Shown here: one piece after another, positions 58,600-64,000 of the stretch
How positions within the stretch are numbered: position 1 is the first letter of the stretch
Layout of the letters: the number at the start of each line of letters is the position of its first letter
Assembly (NCBI GenBank): GCA_023935145.1
Contig: CM043700.1
Span: 107,448,400 to 107,512,399 of the forward strand
Direction: 5' to 3'
Source of the DNA: Bretschneidera sinensis
Lineage: Eukaryota > Streptophyta > Magnoliopsida > Brassicales > Akaniaceae
DNA: 64,000 bases
The notes under the pieces: generated by a model
Seen by the model: only the letters and a program-made list of their open reading frames with translations
What the model was told of the DNA's origin: nothing
Databases searched by the model: none
Program-made: the position numbers and the translations under genes

Positions 58600-58934
58600 G
58601 CAGGAAAGGCGCTTTTTATTTTTAGGGTTGTTTACCTATGGTTTTCAAATACCATTGGTGTATTACATTATACTTATGGATTTTGATATTCACACGTATA
58701 TACATAGTTTATAGTGATATAATATTTAATTCGTCAATATATACGTGATTATAATGATAATATTTTTAATCCGTTAATATACATGCGATCTATAATGATG
58801 AAAATTTTAATATGTCAGTATACATTAAGTTTATACTAATAAATTTGAAACTCGTTAGTATAAACTATCTATACTTACAGATTTTAAATCCATCAGTATA
58901 GACATTCATTGATATATTGCATTTTTTTGTAGTG
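58600..58934 (+). mobile_element. CACTA-like right end 1
   Basis: Ends TTTTTTTGTAGTG (58922-58934), the inverse of CACTACAAAAAAA. The preceding 300 bp contain short repeats in both orientations (TCAGTATA, ATACTTA and CGTTAGTATA-like words), as in subterminal regions of En/Spm-type elements. The left end is not found. Confidence 0.5.
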
Positions 58935-59149
58935 AACCCTGCGATTTGTAGTGTCATCTGCAAAAACACAACTTGTACATACACCAACAAACTTAAATCA
59001 TGCCCAAAAAAAATCAAAAGAAATGAAAAAGAAAATAAATAATGAAATGGGTCTTACAAGGAGTGGAAATAGATATTGAACTGTTAATTCTGCCAAACTA
59101 TCAATTTAAACACTAATTAACCGAAACACTAAACTAAAACTCTAACTAT

Positions 59150-60050
59150 CCTAAACTTTAAACCACAAACCTTAAAACCCTAAATCCTAAAACCTTAAAC
59201 CCTAAACCCTAAAACCCCAAACCTTAAACCGTAAACCTACCCTAAACCTTAAATTGAAGTTGGGATCGATTACAGTGTTTGGTTAATTAACATGTTCATG
59301 GCATTTTCATGTATTTATATGTATTATTTATATATTATATATGTACTATAATAATATTGTATTACTTAACTAAATATATTAGTTAATTATATTATTTTCT
59401 AATATTTACTATTATAAAATATTTAATTACATTTTTATTTTTATTAATTATTAGTATAATTTACTGTATTTTATATATCGCATATTATTTTTATTTATAT
59501 TGTGTTATATTATTTAAGTATATTAATTTGTTACCTAGTTACAATAATTCTTTAATATTATTTGTCTATACTTAAAACTCATTTTTCATGTATTTATAAG
59601 TATTATTTATATATTATGTATATACTATAATAATATTGTATTACTTAACTGTATATTAGTTAATGCCTACATTATTCATCATAAACCATAAACTCTAAAC
59701 CCAAAACAATAAACCCTAAACCCTAAACTATAATGTAATTGAGGCTAGCTATAATGTAACCAGCACTATAGTAATTCGTAATTTTATTATATAATTATCT
59801 TATATATATATATATATATATATTAATGATATTATAAGTATTATTTATATATCATATATGTACTATAGTAATATGATATTAATTATTACTCATAATAATT
59901 TACTATGTCGTTCTTAAATATAAACCTCAATTAACCCTAACCCTAAACCCTAAACATCAACCTTAAACCCTAAAATCTAATTAACCTAATCCTAATTAAC
60001 CAACACTAAATTACCTAATCCTAAACCCTACACACTAAGCCCTAAACGAT
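59150..60050 (+). repeat. Degenerate telomere-like CCCTAAA clusters
   Basis: Clusters near 59165-59250, 59690-59730 and 59930-60040 contain CCCTAAA, CCTTAAA and CCCTAAC variants separated by very AT-rich DNA. Only short perfect pairs occur. They are interstitial repeats, not a chromosome end. Confidence 0.8.
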
Positions 60051-60414
60051 TTGTAACCATATAATATGTTCAATTTGAATGTATTATTTATTTATTAATT
60101 ATTAATATATACTAATTCGTAAATAATTATGTTATAGTAGTATTAGAAATATTATTTATATATTATAATAATATTAAAATAATTAACTATATTATATTAG
60201 CTAATTAATTAATTTTCTTGTTTATAAATATTTAGTATTATATAAATATTTAATTATACTCTTATTGTTATTAATTATTAATCATATTTACTATATTATA
60301 TAATATTTTGTTTAATATATAGTCACATAAATTATATACATAGTCATTTTTATATTATATATTTAAAAGAGGGTTTTTCAAAAATTAATTATAAATTAAA
60401 AGAGGGCTTTTAAA

Positions 60415-60785
60415 AAATATCACCAAGGCAATTTTTTTGGTCAAATTATCACCGAGGGCATTAAATCCCTCGGTAATAATATTTGGTCCCTTGATGATAC
60501 TTTTTTATAAATTTAAAATTAATTTATTCACACCGATGGCATAAATTCCCTCGGAGATAATATTTTTCAAATAAAAAAACGAAAAAAATAATTTTTACAA
60601 TTTTTGAAAATTTAATGTCAAGTAAATTTTTTATTACCGATGGAACTAGCCCTTGGTGATAATATTTTTCCCTATCATCGAGAGACGTATCCATCAGTGA
60701 TAGTCGTCACTGAAAACTGTTATCATCGAGGGACACGTGTCCCTCGGTGATAGGCCATTGGTGAAAAAGGATTTTTCTGGTAATG
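60415..60785 (+). mobile_element. CACTA-like right end 2 with palindromic subterminal repeats
   Basis: Ends ATTTTTCTGGTAATG, a decayed form of TTTTTCTTGTAGTG. The 350 bp before it hold a series of palindromes of the type ATCACCGAGGG ... CCCTCGGTAAT and CATCGAGGGACACGTGTCCC. Their spacing and divergence fit transposase-binding subterminal repeats. Confidence 0.5.
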
Positions 60786-60789
60786 TATT

Positions 60790-61142
60790 TAAAAAATGAC
60801 ATCGTTTTATTTTGGCCCAAAAAACTACTGTGCATTGAAATTTTTAGATAGAAGTTTATTCAAGCTTTGCAACGACAAATTGTCCTTGTGAACAATAACT
60901 TTGTAATAAAATAACATAATAAAATGTTATTCACCTACGGTGACATGTCGTTGCGATATAATTTTCAGACACCTCAACGATATTTTGTCATTGCTAATTG
61001 ATAAATTTATAATAAAAATTGACATATTGATTTTTTTTATTGGCAACGGGATTACACAATAACTTTTTGAAGTAGTTGCGAAATGTTTGGTCTTTCGTAA
61101 CAAAAATTATTGTCATTGCTAAAAATTCAGTTTCTTGTAGTG
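60790..61142 (+). mobile_element. CACTA-like right end 3
   Basis: Ends TTTCTTGTAGTG (61131-61142). It has yet another subterminal set (TTGCAACGAC, GTCATTGCTA, CGTTGCGATA words). It directly abuts gypsy integrase sequence. Confidence 0.55.
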
Positions 61143-61146
61143 ATTA

Positions 61147-61467
61147 TTGAGAAATGACATCTATCCCACTTGCCTTAAGGATAAAATCTCATTGAAAAAA
61201 AAAATTGAAAGGTATGCAATGAAAGATGATGTACTCTACAGAAAGAGTTTCTCTAGTAAAATGCTTAAATGTGGTGGAGAACAAGATCATGAAGCTTTAT
61301 TGCATGAGCTACATGTTGGAGTTTGTGGTGGCCAGAAAAGATGAGCAAAGCTTTACAAGTAGTTGCTTGAAGTTGGCTATTATTGGCCAACTATACTTGA
61401 AGATTCAAAGGAATTTGTACGCAAATGTGATATGTGTCAGCGACATGGAATTGTGTTGCATAAACCT
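61147..61467 (+). pseudogene. Ty3/gypsy integrase zinc-binding fragment
   Basis: Reads YAMKDDVLYRKSF, LLHELHVGVCGG and, after two stops, LLEVGYYWPTILEDSKEF and CDMCQRHG: the H2C2 zinc finger at the N-terminus of gypsy integrases. It is cut off by the chromovirus LTR at 61468. Confidence 0.75.
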
Positions 61468-63538
61468 TGTAACGACCCATCCCAAGTTGGCCACCCCCGA
61501 GATGGTGTCATTACATTTTGAAAATCTCAGCACGACACATATATGCAACAATAAAAAAATAACACTAATAGAAATTTTTACATCAATCCTCAACCCTCAA
61601 CAGAGTAGATACATCATTCTGATCTTGACTTAAACATTATATACAACGTAAAATGCATGAATATTTACAAATAAATTTTTATTTTATTTTCTCATTAGTT
61701 TGAGGATGTGGACACGTACGTAGCTTACAGATAATGATTTCGTCTAAAACTCAACTCATCAAACTATTTGTCATGCCTGCTACCTGAAATCACTGTACAA
61801 TGAGGGATGAGCTTCAAAAGCTCAGTGAATTAAATTTACTATAAGTACTTAATTTGTATAAATAGTCTTTCAATATTTAATCAATTATATCTCACATAAC
61901 CTGATAATAGCATTCTACTATCACTACACATATCATAAGTCTCATTCTCTATCAATTTCTTCTTCTTATATACTTGGTCACCTTAAAACCATCAATTATC
62001 TTATGATTACCTCGTAATAAGGTTCACAGCATAAAGTTTACCATTTAGATGGTTCTTATCATATCATACTTCTATGTTTCTTTCTCACCATAACTGTCTC
62101 TCTGTGAGACTTATTCATCTATAAATAAATTCACAATAACAAAAAACACTTCAACATGTCAGTAATGCAATCAATATTTAAAATAGATGCAATATATGAA
62201 TTATTATTAGGAAACATCTTCCGACATGTCGACATGTTTTTTATATTAGACCGGTCCCCTCTCGGTTCTTTATTTCTAGTATATACCGGTTGTCACGGTT
62301 TTCATTTATTTACAGTATATACCATCTGTCACGGATTTTCTTTATTTCCAGTATATACCGGCTGTCACGGTTTTTCAATTAGACCGGCCCCCTCCCAGTT
62401 CTTTTATTTAATGCATATGCATATGAACAATGATATGAAATATGCATATGAACAATAGCATAAAAACAAACATGAATTCAAATATTTAAATTGACTATCC
62501 TGATTATTCTCAAATTATTATAAAAAAATTCCATTAAAATTCCTCTCATCATAAAATCACACCAAATCATCCCTCATAGCTTGTCAAGATCCACTAAATT
62601 TCGTCTCCTGATAATTCGAATCAAAACCTCAACCGTAGCTCATCAAGAATTTCACTTATCGCTTTTATCATTAAATCAACTTATTATTCCTAAAATATTA
62701 TTTCTCACATGATAATTTTCTACATGTCCAAAATTCCTATCACACCTATCAATTAATTTTTCATTTACCACCAAAGCATAAGCTAATAATTAATTTTAAC
62801 ATTATCACTGGATATTTCATTTTTACCTAGATTACTTAAAGTAAATCTAACTCATCACGTAGCCCTTAGAGCTACTCGTGGATCACCTCCTTGCCTTTCC
62901 TGCTCCTTTCAGCAATTTCCTTCGGTTGCTGATTACCAACACCTGACATAATATTTATTTTAAATCTCTAACTTATTCTTCAATTCTTCATAATTTACAC
63001 CTTTTGAAAATTTCCACTTTGAATTATGGAAAATTTCATGTATGCTAAAAATTCAAAAATAAACTTCACGTTATTACCTCTGTTTTTCTTAGTGCTTCTC
63101 GTGATTCTCTATAAAATTCTCCCATAAACCTCTTCAAAATTTTGCTCTTTCAGCCTTTCGTTCGGTCCTCAAGTGTTTAGAGAAATAGAGTAGTTTGAAT
63201 TGTAAAAGGAAGAAACCAAACGGGATTTGGAAATGAATAAATGAAAGAAAAGAAAAGAAAAACTAAACTATTTATAAAAAAAAAAATCAAAACATTAGCC
63301 CACCCCCCCCCCCCCCCAACTTCTCAAGATGCCACGCAAAGGCTAAGGTGGAGCACATGGAAAGCCTTCCTTTAACTTGGCAGCAGGTGTTGCCACCTGC
63401 TGCCACGCTTTTTATTTATTTATTTTAGAATTGTTTTATTCAAATAATAATAAATCTTTCACATATATTTTATTTTAATTCCATGTCGTATTTATTAAAA
63501 TACTTGTTTACCCTTACTTTATGAATACGGGTATTACA
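61468..63538 (-). repeat. Long 3' LTR of a minus-strand Ty3/gypsy chromovirus
   Basis: On the minus strand it begins TGTAATACCCG (63538) and ends GGGTCGTTACA (61468), about 2.07 kb. The element body follows to the right. Left flank AACCT (61463-61467) is the expected target duplication; its partner is beyond the window. It includes three 36-bp repeats at 62270-62377 (CAGTATATACCGG, TGTCACGG) and a C run at 63302-63318. Confidence 0.8.
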
Positions 63539-64000
63539 AATCTACACACCTTATAAAAGTTTCGTCCCCGAAATTTCCTTACCTAACTCAAAAAACATTT
63601 GTGAATAATATTTCTTCATAATTGTCTCACATTTTCACGTAATCTCTTCAACATCCTTATTCTGCCACATAACTTAAACTAATGAAATTATTTTATTACA
63701 CAAGATTTGTTCTTTTTGTCTAAAATTCTCACTGGTACTTGTATATAAGCCAAATCTTTCTGAATTTCTATAGCTTAGCTCGAAATACTATGAGATTTAT
63801 CAAGTAAGAGTTCTCGCTAAAGTGGAATATGGAATATGTTATGTCACGGCTTCAACTCTGGAGGCAAATCCAGGCTATTCACAACTAGCCCAACTTTCTC
63901 AATAACCTCATAGGGTCCCACTTACCCCAGACTCAACTTTCCTTTCTTTTTGATCCTCAACACTCATTTTCATGGAGGTGTTTTTAATTACACCAAATCA
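63539..64000 (-). pseudogene. Chromovirus pol C-terminus (integrase end and chromodomain-like), partial
   Basis: The minus-strand frames read GPYEVIEKVGLVV, SLDLPPELK, HNIFHIP, AIEIQKDLAYIQVPVRILDK and KFRGRNFY. This is the order PF.V..RVG..YRL.LP, HNVFHVS, VRILD, and the final FRGR of Tekay-type chromovirus polyproteins. Several stops are present. The element continues beyond 64000. Confidence 0.75.

Noticed and set aside
59150..60050. Chromosome end (telomere)
   Set aside because: Heptamers are degenerate, short and embedded between ordinary repeats with more genomic DNA on both sides.

Overview
This is nuclear DNA of a flowering plant, probably a eudicot; I cannot name the species. It has spliced genes with GT-AG introns, very AT-rich introns, and plant lineages of LTR retrotransposons (Ty1/copia, Ty3/gypsy Tat, a chromovirus), MITEs and CACTA-type ends. 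No rRNA, functional tRNA, operon or CRISPR array is present.

Host content. Two tandem plus-strand copies of a MEKK1-type MAP kinase kinase kinase gene dominate. Copy A enters from the left edge. Its last four coding exons (2608-2680, 2786-2845, 15859-15969, 17208-17417) look intact and end in a stop at 17417. Copy B starts with a kinase exon at 20230-20414 and continues at 45381-45465, 45614-45676, 48453-48610, 50447-50519 and 50626-50685. It looks like a decayed kinase: the alpha-C glutamate is lysine, HRD is HQD, the acceptor of the sixth exon is mutated so that splicing at the next AG gives an immediate stop, and its last two exons are not found before 64000. The stretch around 1-12956 (minus insertions) and the stretch around 48970-53097 are the two halves of this duplication.

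Transposon layout. Intron 1 of copy B (20415-45380, about 25 kb) is a nest resolved by target-site duplications (TSDs). A short-LTR copia (20786-44418, TSD TAAAC) was entered by a Tat-type gypsy (21015-30476, TSD GTACT) and by a second copia (30583-42270, TSD AGTTA). A third copia (36349-41693, TSD ATCTT) lies inside an LTR of the second. Intron 6 of copy A (2846-15858) holds a non-autonomous LTR element (3096-12956), itself split by a pol-deleted Tat element (4582-11802). A relative (13344-15467) follows and carries what looks like an RRM fragment of a polypyrimidine-tract-binding protein. Intron 3 of copy B holds a terminal-inverted-repeat element with a nested MITE.

Right side. From 53.1 kb come a LINE-like fragment, an unidentified minus-strand gene or gene fragment (about 56.6-58.5 kb), three CACTA-like right ends (58934, 60785, 61142), degenerate CCCTAAA repeats, a gypsy integrase scrap, and the 3' LTR plus pol end of a minus-strand chromovirus that runs off the window.

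Most notable. (1) The degeneration of MEKK copy B. (2) Tandem arrays in both Tat elements with different units that all carry inverted-repeat arms, beside antisense ORFs. (3) The RRM-like fragment in a non-autonomous retroelement. (4) An expanded 20-residue RG-rich repeat next to the Gag zinc knuckle in the youngest copia. All protein assignments are by eye from remembered family motifs; no searches were run.
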